A stretch of 64,000 nt of DNA from Pelagibacterium sediminicola. Its GTDB lineage: Bacteria; Pseudomonadota; Alphaproteobacteria; Rhizobiales; Devosiaceae. The stretch spans positions 168,632 to 232,631 of the forward strand of contig NZ_QMEL01000005.1 in NCBI RefSeq assembly GCF_003390885.1, given 5' to 3'. Shown piece after piece: positions 8,151-16,263 of this stretch (the stretch's first letter is position 1; every line of letters begins with the position of its first letter). Under the pieces are notes generated by a model that was not told where the DNA came from, did not search any database, and was given only the letters and a program-made list of their open reading frames with translations. A program made the position numbers and the translations under genes.

Positions 8151-8918
8151 ATGGAAGCATCATCTGCTGTTTCCCACCGGGCGGGTCGCTGGGACGCGGT
8201 TTTATGGACCATTCTTGGTCCACTGGCCTGCACCCTCATCGCGATGGGCGTCAATCACCGGCTTTTCATGGGGCTCGATCCCCTCGCCTATGAGGCGGGG
8301 CTGCAAAGCGCGGTGATCCTGCCGCTTTGCGTGGGCACGCCGATCTTCCTGTTCTTCTCGCTCAAGATGCGTGACCTCGCCATCGCCAACCATCGGCTCC
8401 GCATCATGGCGGCGACCGACGGGCTCACCGCCTGCCTCAACCGCAGCGCCTTTTCCGCACAGGTCGATGCCCGCGCCGCGATGAGCGGCACCACGATGGG
8501 TGCCGGCGCGCTGTTGATCCTCGATGCCGACAGGTTCAAGCTCATCAACGACCGCTTCGGTCATCAGGCAGGCGACAGGGCGCTGGAACTGATCGCGGAA
8601 ACATTGCGCGCAACCGTGCGCGCCGGCGATATCGTGGGACGGCTGGGCGGCGAGGAGTTCGGAGTGCTCCTGCCCAATATCGACCGGGTATCGGCTGGCC
8701 GGGTCGCCGAAAGACTCCGTACGGCCGTGGCGGGGATCACCTTCGTCGCCGATGGCCGCAGCTACCCGCTCTCGGTGAGCATCGGGGGCGTGGTGTTCGA
8801 CGAAGAGGCGAGCTTCGAGCTGCTGTTCCAGCAGGCCGACGACCGGCTCTATCACGCCAAGCAGACCGGGCGGAACAAGGTTGCCATGACGAGCTACATC
8901 GCCGCGGTGGCCGGTTGA
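8151..8918 (+). CDS. Membrane-anchored diguanylate cyclase (GGDEF)
   Basis: The enzyme makes cyclic di-GMP from two GTP, a second messenger that favours sessile growth. It has 255 residues. Two membrane segments (about 19-38 and 51-70) precede the GGDEF domain (about 85-250). The active-site motif is GGEEF at 166-170, an accepted active variant. The product-inhibition I-site RAGD sits at 157-160, exactly five residues before it. The ATDGLT motif that opens most GGDEF domains is at 88-93. There is no room for a large periplasmic sensor, so the input is probably sensed by the membrane part. AGGAGG lies five bases before the ATG. Confidence 0.93.
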   Translation: MEASSAVSHRAGRWDAVLWTILGPLACTLIAMGVNHRLFMGLDPLAYEAGLQSAVILPLCVGTPIFLFFSLKMRDLAIANHRLRIMAATDGLTACLNRSAFSAQVDARAAMSGTTMGAGALLILDADRFKLINDRFGHQAGDRALELIAETLRATVRAGDIVGRLGGEEFGVLLPNIDRVSAGRVAERLRTAVAGITFVADGRSYPLSVSIGGVVFDEEASFELLFQQADDRLYHAKQTGRNKVAMTSYIAAVAG

Positions 8919-8990
8919 TACCCGGTTGGGGAAGCAAGGGAGGGCGGGGCGGCCTCTGGCACTTCATTACCGCCTGTTGTATCGAAAAGC

Positions 8991-9542
8991 ATGCCTTCGC
9001 TCCCCCCCGATTTCTTCGATAACGACGTTGCAAACGTCGCCCGCGCACTCATCGGCAAGCAGTTGCTGGTGGGTGGTGTGGGCGGGATTATCGTTGAAAC
9101 CGAAGCCTATGGCCGCGACGATCCGGCCTCGCACAGTTTTCGCGGCCCCACCGCGCGCAATGCCGCGATGTTCGGCCCGCCGGGCACGGCCTATATCTAC
9201 CGGTCATACGGCATCCACTGGTGCTTCAACATGGTGTGCAGGCCGGGAACCGCCGTGCTGATCCGGGCGCTCGAACCCACCGATGGTCTTGCGGCGATGG
9301 CCGCGCGGCGCGGGCTCGAAAACCCGTTGCGCCTCTGCGCCGGGCCGGGCTGTCTGACGCAGGCGCTGGGCATCGATCTCGGCCACGACGGGCGCGATCT
9401 TCTGGCGCCGCCTTTTATCCTCGAGGATGGCCCTGCCCTTGCGGTCACCACCGGCCCGCGCATCGGCATTTCGCGGGCGGTCGAAATGCCCTGGCGGTTC
9501 GGCGCGGCGGGGAACCGGTTTCTCTCAAAACCGATGAAATGA
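8991..9542 (+). CDS. mpg: DNA-3-methyladenine glycosylase (MPG/AAG family)
   Basis: The enzyme removes alkylated purines such as 3-methyladenine from DNA in the first step of base excision repair. The 183-residue protein shows the family features: FFDNDVANVARALIGKQLL at the start, the catalytic Glu in IVETEAYGRDDPASHSFRG, the AMFGPPGTAYIYRSYGIHWCFNMV segment that lines the base pocket, and the GPGCLTQALGID motif. It is shorter than the human enzyme by its N-terminal tail, as usual for bacteria. It shares a bidirectional terminator with the convergent L,D-transpeptidase gene. Confidence 0.92.
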   Translation: MPSLPPDFFDNDVANVARALIGKQLLVGGVGGIIVETEAYGRDDPASHSFRGPTARNAAMFGPPGTAYIYRSYGIHWCFNMVCRPGTAVLIRALEPTDGLAAMAARRGLENPLRLCAGPGCLTQALGIDLGHDGRDLLAPPFILEDGPALAVTTGPRIGISRAVEMPWRFGAAGNRFLSKPMK

Positions 9543-9544
9543 AA

Positions 9545-9570
9545 AAGGCGCCCCGCAAGGCGCCTTCTTT
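9545..9570. terminator. Bidirectional rho-independent terminator
   Basis: AAGGCGCC (9545-9552), a 6-base loop and GGCGCCTT (9559-9566), with A-rich bases on the left and CTTT on the right. It can end both the glycosylase gene (plus) and the L,D-transpeptidase gene (minus). Confidence 0.8.
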
Positions 9571-9586
9571 CCGAAGCGACAGACCT

Positions 9587-10204
9587 TTATGCCTGCAGCA
9601 CCACGACCCGCGCGCCGGAGGGCACGCGCTCGTAAAGATCGACTACGTCATGGTTGATCATGCGGATGCAACCGCTCGACATCGCAAGGCCGATCGATTC
9701 CGGCTGGTTGGTGCCGTGGATGCGGAACATCGTGTCGTTGCCGTTGCGATAAAGATAAAGCGCACGGGCACCAAGCGGATTGTTCGGCCCCCCGGGCACG
9801 CCTGAAGCGTAAGGCCGCATGATCTCGGGATCGCGCCTCAGCATGTTCGCGGTGGGCGTCCAGGTGGGCCATTTCGCCTTGCGCCCCACATAGGCATTGC
9901 CGCGCAACGCCAGCCCGGCGCGCCCGACCCCCACCCCGTAGCGCACGGCCCGGCCCTCGCCGAGCACGTAATAGAGATACTTGTTGGGCGTATCGACGAC
10001 GACGGTGCCCTTGGCGTAATTCTTGTCGTAGGCGACTTCCTGCCGCCGCAAATGCGGCTTGAGCGCCGCCGTGTTCATCGACGGAAGCGGAAACCGCTCA
10101 TCGGGGACGGCAGCGTATGCATTGAAATAGGAATTACGAGAAGAAGAGCAGGCTGCCAGAAACAACGGCAACCCGATCATAAAACCGCGACGCGATAAAC
10201 TCAT
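9587..10204 (-). CDS. L,D-transpeptidase (YkuD) lipoprotein
   Basis: L,D-transpeptidases form 3-3 peptidoglycan cross-links or attach proteins to the wall, with an active-site cysteine. The YkuD domain covers about residues 65-205. The catalytic motif is HGTNQPESIG at 163-172 with SSGCIRM at 177-182 (Cys179). The N-terminus has both a twin-arginine motif (SRRGF, 4-8) and a lipobox LAAC with Cys19, so export by Tat followed by lipidation is predicted. The ATG at 10204 is chosen because it gives this signal; another in-frame ATG at 10246 falls inside a perfect palindrome at 10242-10266 and adds 14 residues without a leader character. The gene stands alone. Confidence 0.92.
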   Translation of the reverse strand: MSLSRRGFMIGLPLFLAACSSSRNSYFNAYAAVPDERFPLPSMNTAALKPHLRRQEVAYDKNYAKGTVVVDTPNKYLYYVLGEGRAVRYGVGVGRAGLALRGNAYVGRKAKWPTWTPTANMLRRDPEIMRPYASGVPGGPNNPLGARALYLYRNGNDTMFRIHGTNQPESIGLAMSSGCIRMINHDVVDLYERVPSGARVVVLQA

Positions 10205-10241
10205 CGGACAATGCCCAAACCCAGAATCAACAATGAGAGCG

Positions 10242-10266
10242 AACATTAACCATAACGGTTAATGTT
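10242..10266. promoter_or_regulatory. Perfect 10-bp inverted repeat upstream of the L,D-transpeptidase gene
   Basis: AACATTAACC, a 5-base spacer and GGTTAATGTT. It lies 38 bases upstream of the proposed start and looks like an operator for a dimeric regulator. The paired TTAA words recall CtrA sites (TTAA-N7-TTAA), but the spacing here is 9. Confidence 0.5.
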
Positions 10267-10376
10267 TCATGCACCATAACCGGATGGAAAACCACGGAAG
10301 GGACCGTTCGGTCGTCACAAATATGTGAAAGGGCCGGGCTGCCTGCGGGCCGGCACCAAAGGCCGGTCCGGAAAAA

Positions 10377-10463
10377 TGGTGCGGTCGAGAAGACTCGAAC
10401 TTCCACGGGAGTTACCCCACAGCGACCTCAACGCTGCGCGTCTACCAATTCCGCCACGACCGC
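10377..10463 (-). tRNA. tRNA-Leu (anticodon GAG)
   Basis: The minus strand folds as a class II tRNA of 87 nt including an encoded CCA. The acceptor stem pairs GCGGTCG with CGACCGC, the anticodon loop is TTGAGGT (anticodon GAG, reading CUC/CUU), a long variable arm (TGGGGTAACTCCC) is present, and the T loop is TTCGAGT. It stands alone between the L,D-transpeptidase and the FliN-like gene. Confidence 0.97.
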
Positions 10464-10575
10464 ACTGTCCGGGGAATGCCTGCCCTTGAAGGGGCGGAGC
10501 GAGGCTGCATGTAGCAAATGGTTTCCCGTCCCTCAAGTGCCTAAATGGCGCTTTGGGCATAAAGTTCTGATCAGC

Positions 10576-10809
10576 TCAGACGGGCTTGATGACCTTTTCG
10601 GTCACCACCACATTGAGCTGGCCGTCATCGACGGAAATCTCGCCCTTTGCGATGAGCGTATTGTTGGCATAGATACGCATGGGATCGTCCTCGAAGGCAT
10701 CGAGTTCGATCACCGCGCCGCGCCCCAGCCGCAACAGGTGGTGCACCGGCAGGATCGTGGCGCCCAGTTCGACGGAAATATCGACTTCGATGGTTTCAAG
10801 CGTATTCAT
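10576..10809 (-). CDS. FliN-like SpoA-domain protein (flagellar motor switch family)
   Basis: A 77-residue protein made of little more than one SpoA (surface presentation of antigens) domain. The fold is recognised from VDISVELGATILPVHHLLRLGRGAVIELD followed by the second repeat IYANNTLIAKGEISVDDGQLNVVVTEKV. FliN forms the bottom of the flagellar C-ring, where it helps switch rotation and receives export complexes. Normal FliN is 100-140 residues with an N-terminal extension that this protein lacks. No other flagellar gene is nearby, so it could be the real FliN located away from the cluster, a second paralogue, or a protein with another role. Confidence 0.75.
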   Translation of the reverse strand: MNTLETIEVDISVELGATILPVHHLLRLGRGAVIELDAFEDDPMRIYANNTLIAKGEISVDDGQLNVVVTEKVIKPV

Positions 10810-10885
10810 ATCGATCCGTCATAAAAAACATGCACGCCAAAGGATTCGCTTGCCCGAGCGCGTCAGGATAGAGCATTGAACCGGC

Positions 10886-11620
10886 ATGGTTAGCGAAGCG
10901 TTAATTTCCCCTCCCCTCACAGCGTGCGAGAACTCGAAAAAGCTGCTGCGCGCCGATGACAGGCCCGCCGGCTGGGTCATCGCCGATGGCTACGTTCCCT
11001 ATCCCCTGGCGCTGGAAACCATGCGCGCCCGCGCCGCCGCCATCGCAGCCGGGGACGCGGGCGAGGCGGTGTGGCTTCTTGAGCACCCCCCGCTCTATAC
11101 CGCCGGAACTTCGGCCAAAGCCTCCGATCTTTTGACGCCCGACCGGTTTCCCGTATTCGATGCCGGGCGCGGCGGGCAATATACCTATCATGGGCCGGGC
11201 CAGCGCGTTGCCTATGTGATGCTCGACCTCAGGCAGCGCGGACGCGACGTGCGCTGCCTCGTTGAAGGGCTGGAAAACTGGGTCATCGACACGCTGGCGG
11301 CCTTCAACGTCAGGGGCGAAAAGCGCGAGGGGCGGGTCGGCGTCTGGGTGAAGCGCCCCGAGCGCGGGCCGTTCGCCGAGGACAAGATCGCCGCCATCGG
11401 CGTGCGGGTCTCCAAATGGGTGAGCTTTCACGGCATATCGTTCAACGTCAGCCCCGATCTTGGCCATTATTCCGGCATCATACCGTGCGGCATCACCGAT
11501 CAGGGCGTCACGAGCCTCGAGGACCTGGGGCACATCGTCTCGATGGAAGAGGTCGATTCGGTGATGAAATCGGCCTTCGAGCGGCATTTTGGCCCCGTCG
11601 AGGTTGCGCAAGGGCTTTAA
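10886..11620 (+). CDS. lipB: Lipoyl(octanoyl) transferase LipB
   Basis: LipB moves octanoate from acyl carrier protein to the lipoyl domains of enzymes such as pyruvate dehydrogenase; LipA then adds the sulfurs. Of 244 residues, the substrate motif [12 protein letters not shown] is at 95-106, the catalytic Lys is Lys167 in [10 protein letters not shown], and the acyl-accepting Cys is Cys201 in GIIPCGI. The first 25 residues are not conserved, so translation could begin slightly later. The minus-strand neighbour (FliN-like) diverges, with 76 nt between starts. Confidence 0.96.
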   Translation: MVSEALISPPLTACENSKKLLRADDRPAGWVIADGYVPYPLALETMRARAAAIAAGDAGEAVWLLEHPPLYTAGTSAKASDLLTPDRFPVFDAGRGGQYTYHGPGQRVAYVMLDLRQRGRDVRCLVEGLENWVIDTLAAFNVRGEKREGRVGVWVKRPERGPFAEDKIAAIGVRVSKWVSFHGISFNVSPDLGHYSGIIPCGITDQGVTSLEDLGHIVSMEEVDSVMKSAFERHFGPVEVAQGL

Positions 11621-11679
11621 CCCACCCAGATTAGGGCTTGAAACGATTCTCATTTTCATCCGGCGCGGGACGAAACGAA

Positions 11680-12174
11680 ATGCGGTTTGACGACATCAGG
11701 AAGCTGGCAACGGGCAATATCCTTTTCGACCTTCGCAGGATCATCTCGCCCCGCCTCGTGACCATCGCCTATCTTCTGGGGCTTGCGGCCATCGCGCTGT
11801 GGGCGGTCAACCACTTCTTTTTCTCCTTCCGCTTCGGGTTCGGAAACGGGCTGTGGGGACTGCTGGAAATCGCCGTTTTCGGGCTGCTCGCGCTCATCAT
11901 CCTGCGCATCGTCTGCGAGGGGGTGATCGTCTATTTCAAGGCCCATGAAAGCGAAGCCGCCCAGATCGAGGTCATAGCGCCGTTACGTCCCGGCACGACG
12001 CTGATCGACGACGTGCGCGACGCCATCGAGGAACTGGCCGATCGGGAACCCGAACTCGATGAACCCGAAACGCCCCCCGCCGCCGCAGCGGTGGTGCCGG
12101 ACCCCGCGCCGGAAGCCGTAGCGCCCGCACCGCCCAAAAAGCGGGGACGCCCGGCCAAACCGAAGGCGGAATAA
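11680..12174 (+). CDS. DUF4282 domain-containing membrane protein
   Basis: A 164-residue protein of unknown function. An N-terminal cytoplasmic stretch (MRFDDIRKLATGNILFDLRRIISPRL) leads into two membrane helices (about 27-45 and 59-82), as in DUF4282 proteins. A cytoplasmic tail follows, rich in Glu, Pro and Ala and ending with a basic KKRGRPAKPKAE segment that resembles an AT-hook. The ATG at 11680 is preferred over a TTG 14 codons upstream. The AT-hook-like end could touch nucleic acid or acidic surfaces, but this is a guess from composition. It lies 59 nt after lipB on the same strand. Confidence 0.75.
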   Translation: MRFDDIRKLATGNILFDLRRIISPRLVTIAYLLGLAAIALWAVNHFFFSFRFGFGNGLWGLLEIAVFGLLALIILRIVCEGVIVYFKAHESEAAQIEVIAPLRPGTTLIDDVRDAIEELADREPELDEPETPPAAAAVVPDPAPEAVAPAPPKKRGRPAKPKAE

Positions 12175-12179
12175 CGAGC

Positions 12180-12296
12180 CTATCGCCGTTGGCGCAGCCC
12201 GAACCACGCGAACAGAACAATCATGACCGCACGCAGCGCCACATTGGCCCAGACTACAAGCCGTGCTTTGCGTTCAATGCTGCCCCGCACCGGCAA
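12180..12296 (-). CDS. Possible 38-residue membrane protein
   Basis: A short frame reading from TTG 12296 to TAG 12180. It has a basic start (LPVRGSIERKARLVVW), one hydrophobic segment (about 16-33) and a basic end (LRQRR). AAAGG lies about six bases before the TTG. It ends five bases from the stop of the convergent DUF4282 gene. The hydrophobic and charged pattern is sensible for a small inner-membrane protein, but the TTG start and lack of a known family keep this tentative. Confidence 0.3.
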   Translation of the reverse strand: MPVRGSIERKARLVVWANVALRAVMIVLFAWFGLRQRR

Positions 12297-12360
12297 AGAT
12301 TGACCTTTGCCAGCTTTTCGCTATGACACGCGCTTTAATGAAAGGTTGGATTGCCGCCAA

Positions 12361-13707
12361 ATGAGCGCGCCGACGCAAAACGCCCCCAAAATCGGTCTCG
12401 TGAGCCTTGGCTGCCCCAAGGCGCTCGTCGATTCCGAACGCATCCTCACCACCCTGCGCGCGCAGGGCTACACCTTCTCGCCCTCCTACGAGGGCGCGGA
12501 CGTGGTGATTGTCAACACCTGCGGCTTTCTCGACAGCGCCAAGGCCGAAAGCCTCGATGCCATCGGCGAGGCGATCAACGAGAACGGCAAGGTCATCGTC
12601 ACAGGCTGTCTGGGGGGCGAGGAAGAGCTGATCCGCAAGACCCATCCGGGCGTCCTCGCCGTTTCCGGCGCGCATCAATACGAGGCCGTGGTAAGCGCGG
12701 TGCACGAACACGTGCCGCCCATCCCCAACGCCTTTACCGATCTGGTGCCCGAGCAGGGATTGCGGCTGACCCCGCGCCATTACGCGTATCTCAAGATTTC
12801 CGAGGGCTGTAACAACCGCTGCACCTTCTGCATCATCCCATCCATCCGGGGCGACCTCGTCTCGCGGCCAATCGCGCAAGTGCTCTATGAGGCCGAACGG
12901 CTGGTGAAGGCCGGCGTGAAAGAGATCATGGTGATCTCGCAGGACACCTCGGCCTATGGCGTGGACATCAAGTACAAGACTTCCCCCTATCGCGGGCGGC
13001 AGGTCGAGGCGCGGTTCCAGACGCTGGCCGAGGAACTGGGGCAGTTGGGGGCATGGGTGCGCATGCACTATGTCTACCCCTACCCCCACGTCGACAACGT
13101 CATTCCGCTAATGGCCGACGGGGTGATCCTGCCCTATCTCGATATCCCCTTCCAGCACGCCTCCCCCCAGGTGCTCAAATCCATGCGGCGCCCGGCCAAT
13201 CAGGAAAAGACCGCCGACCGCATCCGCCGCTGGCGCGAAACCTGCCCGGACCTTGCCATCCGCTCGACCTTCATCGTCGGCTTCCCCGGCGAGACGGAAG
13301 AAGATTTCCAGATGCTGCTCGACTGGGTGGCGGAAACGAAAATCGACCGCGCGGGCGCTTTCCCCTATGAACCGGTGACCGGCGCACGCGCCAACGATCT
13401 GGGCCTTGCCGAAATCCCCGACGAGGTGAAGCAGGAGCGCTATGGCCGGCTGATGGAAGCGCTGCAAAAAGTGTCCGCCGAGCGGCTGGCCGGCAAGGTG
13501 GGCCGCACCATCGACGTGCTGGTCGATGATGTGGAGCCCGACGAACGCCGCGTCATCGCCCGCAGCCAGTGGGACGCGCCCGAGATCGACGGCAATGTGA
13601 TCGTAGAGGACGCGGACGGCATCAAGCCCGGCGACATGATTTCCGTCACCGTCACCGATAGCGACGAATACGACCTTTACGCCGTGCCCGCGGAACCGGT
13701 CCAGTGA
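12361..13707 (+). CDS. rimO: Ribosomal protein S12 methylthiotransferase RimO
   Basis: RimO is a radical SAM enzyme that adds a methylthio group to the beta carbon of Asp88 (E. coli numbering) of ribosomal protein S12, using two 4Fe-4S clusters. The N-terminal cluster ligands are Cys18, Cys54 and Cys83; the radical SAM motif CNNRCTFC has Cys150, 154 and 157. A TRAM domain closes the 448-residue protein (about 380-448). ATG 12361 is chosen because the conserved [16 protein letters not shown] begins at residue 11; the frame extends upstream without similarity. The stop overlaps the proposed folP start by four bases. The target is encoded in this window: rpsL at 41195-41566, whose modified Asp is residue 89 with Met counted. 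Confidence 0.97.
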   Translation: MSAPTQNAPKIGLVSLGCPKALVDSERILTTLRAQGYTFSPSYEGADVVIVNTCGFLDSAKAESLDAIGEAINENGKVIVTGCLGGEEELIRKTHPGVLAVSGAHQYEAVVSAVHEHVPPIPNAFTDLVPEQGLRLTPRHYAYLKISEGCNNRCTFCIIPSIRGDLVSRPIAQVLYEAERLVKAGVKEIMVISQDTSAYGVDIKYKTSPYRGRQVEARFQTLAEELGQLGAWVRMHYVYPYPHVDNVIPLMADGVILPYLDIPFQHASPQVLKSMRRPANQEKTADRIRRWRETCPDLAIRSTFIVGFPGETEEDFQMLLDWVAETKIDRAGAFPYEPVTGARANDLGLAEIPDEVKQERYGRLMEALQKVSAERLAGKVGRTIDVLVDDVEPDERRVIARSQWDAPEIDGNVIVEDADGIKPGDMISVTVTDSDEYDLYAVPAEPVQ

Positions 13708-14555
13708 CGCACCTCGCCTATGAGGTGCCGATGGGCGATACCATTCTCCGGCTTGGCCGCGATCCGGTGATGATGGGGATACTGAACGTCACCCCCGACA
13801 GCTTTTCAGATGGCGGAGATTTTTCGGCCATCGCCGGTGCCACCGCGCAGGCCCGGCAAATGGCGGCCGACGGCGCACACATCATCGATATTGGCGGCGA
13901 AAGCACCCGGCCCGGTTCGGGCGAAGTCGGCGTACAGGATGAACTCGACCGGGTTATGCCCGTGCTCGATGCGCTGGCCGAGGCGGATTTTCCGGTGCCT
14001 GTTTCCATCGATACCTACAAGGCACTGGTGGCCGATCAGGCCGTGCAGGCGGGCGCAAGGATCATCAACGACGTGTGGGGCCTCCAGCGCGATCCGGAGA
14101 TCGCCGCCGTCGCCGCTCACCACGGCGTGCCGGTCATCGCGATGCACTGGGACACGGCGCGCGATCCGGACAAGGACATCATCGACGAGATGAAGCGCTG
14201 GCTTTCGCGCTCGGCCGAGATCGCACTCGATGCCGGGGTCGGCCACGAAAAGATCATTCTCGATCCCGGTTTCGGTTTCGGCAAGACTTTCAGCGAAAAC
14301 TATATCCTTTTGAATCGACTCGAAGAATTGCATGCGCTGGGCTTCCCCCTCCTCATCGGCACTTCGCGAAAATCGATGATCGGCAAGCTGCTCGACGTGC
14401 CTCCCAAGGACCGCGAGGCCGGTACGGTGGCCACCAGCCTGCTCGCTTATCTCAAGGGCGGTCATATATTTCGTGTACACAACGTTCGCATGAACCATGA
14501 CGGCTTGCGCGTTGCCCACGCCACGCTCTATGGTGCACCCACCGGGAGGGACTGA
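13704..14555 (+). CDS. folP: Dihydropteroate synthase FolP
   Basis: FolP condenses p-aminobenzoate with dihydropterin pyrophosphate and is the target of sulfonamides. Family motifs are clear in 283 residues: [15 protein letters not shown] at 24-38, [21 protein letters not shown], the conserved Asp-Pro-Gly-Phe-Gly-Phe-Gly-Lys segment, and the SRK near the end. The GTG at 13704 overlaps the rimO stop by four bases, which suggests coupled translation. An ATG at 13731 with GAGG five bases upstream is an equally good start and would shorten the protein by nine residues. It is followed by folB and folK, the next two functions around this step of folate synthesis. Confidence 0.95.
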   Translation: MTHLAYEVPMGDTILRLGRDPVMMGILNVTPDSFSDGGDFSAIAGATAQARQMAADGAHIIDIGGESTRPGSGEVGVQDELDRVMPVLDALAEADFPVPVSIDTYKALVADQAVQAGARIINDVWGLQRDPEIAAVAAHHGVPVIAMHWDTARDPDKDIIDEMKRWLSRSAEIALDAGVGHEKIILDPGFGFGKTFSENYILLNRLEELHALGFPLLIGTSRKSMIGKLLDVPPKDREAGTVATSLLAYLKGGHIFRVHNVRMNHDGLRVAHATLYGAPTGRD

Positions 14556-14556
14556 G

Positions 14557-14943
14557 ATGAGCGATTTCCAGGACAGAGACCGTATCTTTTTGGAAGGACT
14601 GGCCTTTTACGGCTACCATGGTGTGATGCTTGAGGAAAACAAGCTCGGCCAGCGCTTCCGCATCGATCTCGAACTGGGGATCGACATGACCGACGCATCC
14701 AGAACGGATGATGTTGCCTCGACGATTCACTACGGAAATGTATACAACATGGTGAAGGAAGCCTTCGAGGAAAAGCGCTTCAAGCTCATCGAGGCGCTAG
14801 GCTATCACATCATCGTCCGCCTGCTCGGCGAGTTCGATCGCCTCGACTGGGTCCGCATCCGCGTGCGCAAGCCCGAAGCCCCGCTCCCCATCGTCGCCGG
14901 GGAAGCCGCCATCGAAATGCTCAGGACACGGGACCAGATCTGA
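14557..14943 (+). CDS. folB: Dihydroneopterin aldolase FolB
   Basis: FolB cleaves dihydroneopterin to 6-hydroxymethyl-dihydropterin and glycolaldehyde. The 128-residue protein shows the family pattern: IFLEGLAFYGYHGVMLEE with the YGYHGV core, then IHYGNVYNMVKE with the substrate-contacting Tyr, and the C-terminal Lys-Pro-Glu-Ala-Pro (KPEAPLPIVA) segment. The start is ATG 14557, one base after the folP stop, with GGGAGGG six bases upstream. Its stop overlaps the folK start by one base (TGATG), so folP-folB-folK form one coupled operon. Confidence 0.95.
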   Translation: MSDFQDRDRIFLEGLAFYGYHGVMLEENKLGQRFRIDLELGIDMTDASRTDDVASTIHYGNVYNMVKEAFEEKRFKLIEALGYHIIVRLLGEFDRLDWVRIRVRKPEAPLPIVAGEAAIEMLRTRDQI

Positions 14944-15377
14944 TGGCCCGCGCCGTCCTCGCGCTCGGCGCCAATATCGGCGATGCCGCGAGCCAAATCG
15001 AGGCGGCGATCAAGGCCATCGGGGAGAACCCGCAGATCACCCTGCTCAAGCGCTCGACGATCATCGTCACCCCGCCCTGGGGTGTCGTTGATCAGGATGA
15101 ATTCCACAACGGCGCGGTTCTGGTCGAGACCGATCTTTCACCGCTCGAATTGCTCGATTTCTGCCTTGCGACAGAAACGGTGCTGGGCCGCGTGCGAACC
15201 CTCAAATGGGGACCGCGCATCATCGACATCGACGTGATCGCCTATGACCGTCTGGAGATGGAAACCGAACGGCTCACCCTGCCCCACCCTTACGCCCATG
15301 AGCGCGATTTCGTGCTAGTGCCGGTGCGCGAGATCGCGCCCGATGTGGCGGAATGGCTGGTGAGAAGGTCGCGCTGA
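14943..15377 (+). CDS. folK: 2-amino-4-hydroxy-6-hydroxymethyldihydropteridine diphosphokinase FolK
   Basis: FolK (HPPK) transfers pyrophosphate from ATP to the pterin made by FolB, giving the substrate of FolP. The 144-residue protein is slightly shorter than the usual 155-165. Conserved elements are LALGANIGD at the start, the pterin-binding loop around PPWGVVDQDEFHN, and LGRVRTLKWGPRIIDIDVIAYD with the two metal-binding Asp residues, followed by the LPHPYAHERDFVLVPV motif. Its ATG shares a base with the folB stop. It ends the operon; an inverted repeat follows before the convergent ATP12 gene. Confidence 0.95.
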   Translation: MARAVLALGANIGDAASQIEAAIKAIGENPQITLLKRSTIIVTPPWGVVDQDEFHNGAVLVETDLSPLELLDFCLATETVLGRVRTLKWGPRIIDIDVIAYDRLEMETERLTLPHPYAHERDFVLVPVREIAPDVAEWLVRRSR

Positions 15378-15398
15378 GTCGCCACTCACGCCGTTCGC

Positions 15399-15450
15399 TG
15401 CTCCGGCGCAAGCCGGAGTCCATGGGTCCCGGCTTTCGCCGGGACAGCGG
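15399..15450. repeat. Intergenic palindromic repeat (CTCCGGCGCAAGCCGGAG type)
   Basis: Two adjacent hairpins, CTCCGGC-N4-GCCGGAG and GTCCCGGC-N5-GCCGGGAC, lie between the convergent folK and ATP12 genes. The flanking words (GAGTCCATGGGTC) resemble dispersed repeats of alphaproteobacteria. It probably serves as a transcription-end structure for both genes. Confidence 0.65.
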
Positions 15451-15486
15451 AGGCGGGAAAATGTGGCTTCAGTTCAAAAAAGAACC

Positions 15487-16263
15487 CTACCCCGCCAGCC
15501 ACCGCATGACATTGACCGCCGCGTCGAACTCGATCCGCCGCCTTTTGCGGCGCGCGGCGGCCTCGAAATCCTCACCCCAGAGAGAAATCTGGTAATCCTC
15601 ATCGACATGAGCTGCCTTCCATGCGGCCTCAGGGTCGACCAACCCTTCTCGCAGCGCGATCGACAGCAGGCCTGAGCCCGTAATACCAGTCATGGAAACC
15701 ATCGCGGTTACGGGCATGAAGCCGAGGGCCGAGAGCGAAGCCTTGAGCCTTTCCAGCGTCTCGCCCGGCTGCTCCTGATGGAGAATACCCACCGTGGGGC
15801 GGAAGCTGACCGCGAATTTCCGGGCCAGCCTCACGAGCACATCGTCCCATGCCTGCTCCTGCAACGCCACCAGTTCGCGCGGCGTGTCGGCGCGATAAAG
15901 CAGCAGATCGTTGGCGGCGTATTTGACGACTTCATCGACCAGCGCCTGCCGCGCGTCCTCGCCGCCCTCGATGGCGGAATTGACCAGCCGGACATGCGGC
16001 ATCAGGTCCGGGTCGACAAATTCGCCCTGCCCGTCCCATTCGGCGCGCATCACATCGGCGAGGTCGGCCGATGCGACCACGACCGGCTTTTTCGTCGGTG
16101 TTTTCACTTGCCGCCCGTCGAGCGTCACGGTGTAGCCACCATCTGCCTCGGCCACCACGACGTCCTTATAGAACCGCTTGGGCAAGTCGCGCTGCAGATG
16201 CTTTTGCGCACGGCCATAGCCATCGTCGCGGTGGTTGAGGGCGTCTTCCAGAAATTCGCGCAT
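15487..16263 (-). CDS. ATP12 family F1-ATPase assembly chaperone
   Basis: ATP12 proteins bind the free alpha subunit of F1-ATPase and prevent aggregation during assembly; the family occurs in mitochondria and alphaproteobacteria. The 258-residue protein shows the family pattern: RFYKDVVVAEADGGYTVTLDGRQVKTP near the start, VMRAEWDGQGEFVDPDLMP (the AEW-Q motif), LLLYRADTPRELVALQEQAWD, and ALREGLVDPEAAWKAAHVDEDYQ near the end. Its ATG shares one base with the stop of the upstream HAD gene, so it is the last gene of a tightly coupled four-gene unit. Confidence 0.93.
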   Translation of the reverse strand: MREFLEDALNHRDDGYGRAQKHLQRDLPKRFYKDVVVAEADGGYTVTLDGRQVKTPTKKPVVVASADLADVMRAEWDGQGEFVDPDLMPHVRLVNSAIEGGEDARQALVDEVVKYAANDLLLYRADTPRELVALQEQAWDDVLVRLARKFAVSFRPTVGILHQEQPGETLERLKASLSALGFMPVTAMVSMTGITGSGLLSIALREGLVDPEAAWKAAHVDEDYQISLWGEDFEAAARRKRRRIEFDAAVNVMRWLAG

